Positions 5,951-6,020 of a stretch of 6,020 bases of DNA are shown here, one piece after another. The translations under genes were made by a program, and so were the position numbers. Positions within the stretch are counted from its first letter, which is position 1. Each line of letters opens with the position of its first letter. The notes below the pieces were generated by a model, which was given only the letters and a program-made list of their open reading frames with translations, searched no databases and was not told the DNA's origin. Source of the DNA: Oscillospiraceae bacterium (GTDB taxonomy: Bacteria > Bacillota_A > Clostridia > Oscillospirales > Ruminococcaceae); the NCBI GenBank assembly GCA_017523995.1, contig JAFWUX010000074.1, positions 1-6,020 of the forward strand, read 5' to 3'.

Positions 5951-6020
5951 TCTGCGAAGCAGAAGCGCTGTCTGAGGCGACAGCCGAGTAAGCCCCTCTG
6001 AGCAGGTAGACCGATGTGTC

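Larger units (their letters stand above)
5889..6000. other. Candidate origin of transfer (oriT)
   Basis: This gene-free, GC-rich stretch upstream of mobC is crowded with inverted repeats. They are CCGCCGC/GCGGCGG (5889-5904), GGTGTCC/GGACACC (5934-5950), TCTGC/GCAGA (5951-5963) and GCTGTC/GACAGC (5967-5984). An outer pair GAGGGGC/GCCCCTC (5924-5930 and 5992-5998) encloses the last three. CGGCTGTC (5902-5909) also pairs with GACAGCCG (5979-5986). Such clusters beside mobC are typical of oriT regions, where MobC and relaxase bind and one strand is nicked. I cannot identify the nic site, and no promoter is evident here, so the mob operon promoter may lie beyond the right edge. Confidence 0.55.

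Noticed and set aside
5877..6020. Possible CRISPR-like or direct-repeat array in the repeat-rich right end
   Set aside because: The repeats are inverted, short and different from one another. There are no regularly spaced direct copies.

Overview
The window looks like part of an integrative mobilizable or conjugative element of a low-to-mid-GC Firmicute. A gut clostridium of the Ruminococcaceae/Oscillospiraceae kind is my best guess. The signs are AGGAGG-type ribosome binding sites, TGN-TATAAT promoters, a large serine recombinase with a zinc-ribbon region, and a MobC/relaxase pair of the type common on such elements. The assignment is inferred from gene content and style only; no chromosomal marker gene is present.

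Layout, left to right. (1) Positions 1-1061, leftward: a large serine recombinase whose C-terminal end lies beyond the left edge. Its promoter and a perfect 12-bp inverted repeat sit just upstream. (2) Positions 1166-1681, leftward: two small genes of 62 and 88 codons, probably co-directional with the recombinase. The 62-residue protein loosely resembles the TnpW-type small proteins of clostridial transposons; the 88-residue protein is not recognised. (3) Positions 1764-4067, rightward: one 767-residue STAND-type NTPase with an alpha-helical N-terminal domain, an NB-ARC-like ATPase core, a winged-helix region and C-terminal TPR-like repeats. It has its own strong promoter and is the only rightward gene. 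(4) Positions 4027-5876, leftward: a mobilization operon in the order mobC, relaxase, small membrane-anchored coiled-coil protein. The last gene starts inside the relaxase gene in another frame and overlaps it by 269 nt, like the nested mobB-type genes of mobilizable plasmids. (5) Positions 5877-6020: no gene, GC-rich and dense in short inverted repeats; the best candidate for the element's oriT.

How it fits together: the recombinase would excise and integrate the element, with the two small genes as candidates for control of direction or expression. MobC and the relaxase would bind and nick oriT for transfer, with the nested membrane protein helping the relaxosome reach a transfer channel. 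No type IV secretion gene is in view, so mobilization in trans by another element is plausible. The STAND NTPase sits between the recombination and mobilization modules as cargo. Its architecture matches bacterial NLR-like sensors, many of which are anti-phage proteins, but its trigger and output cannot be read from sequence alone.
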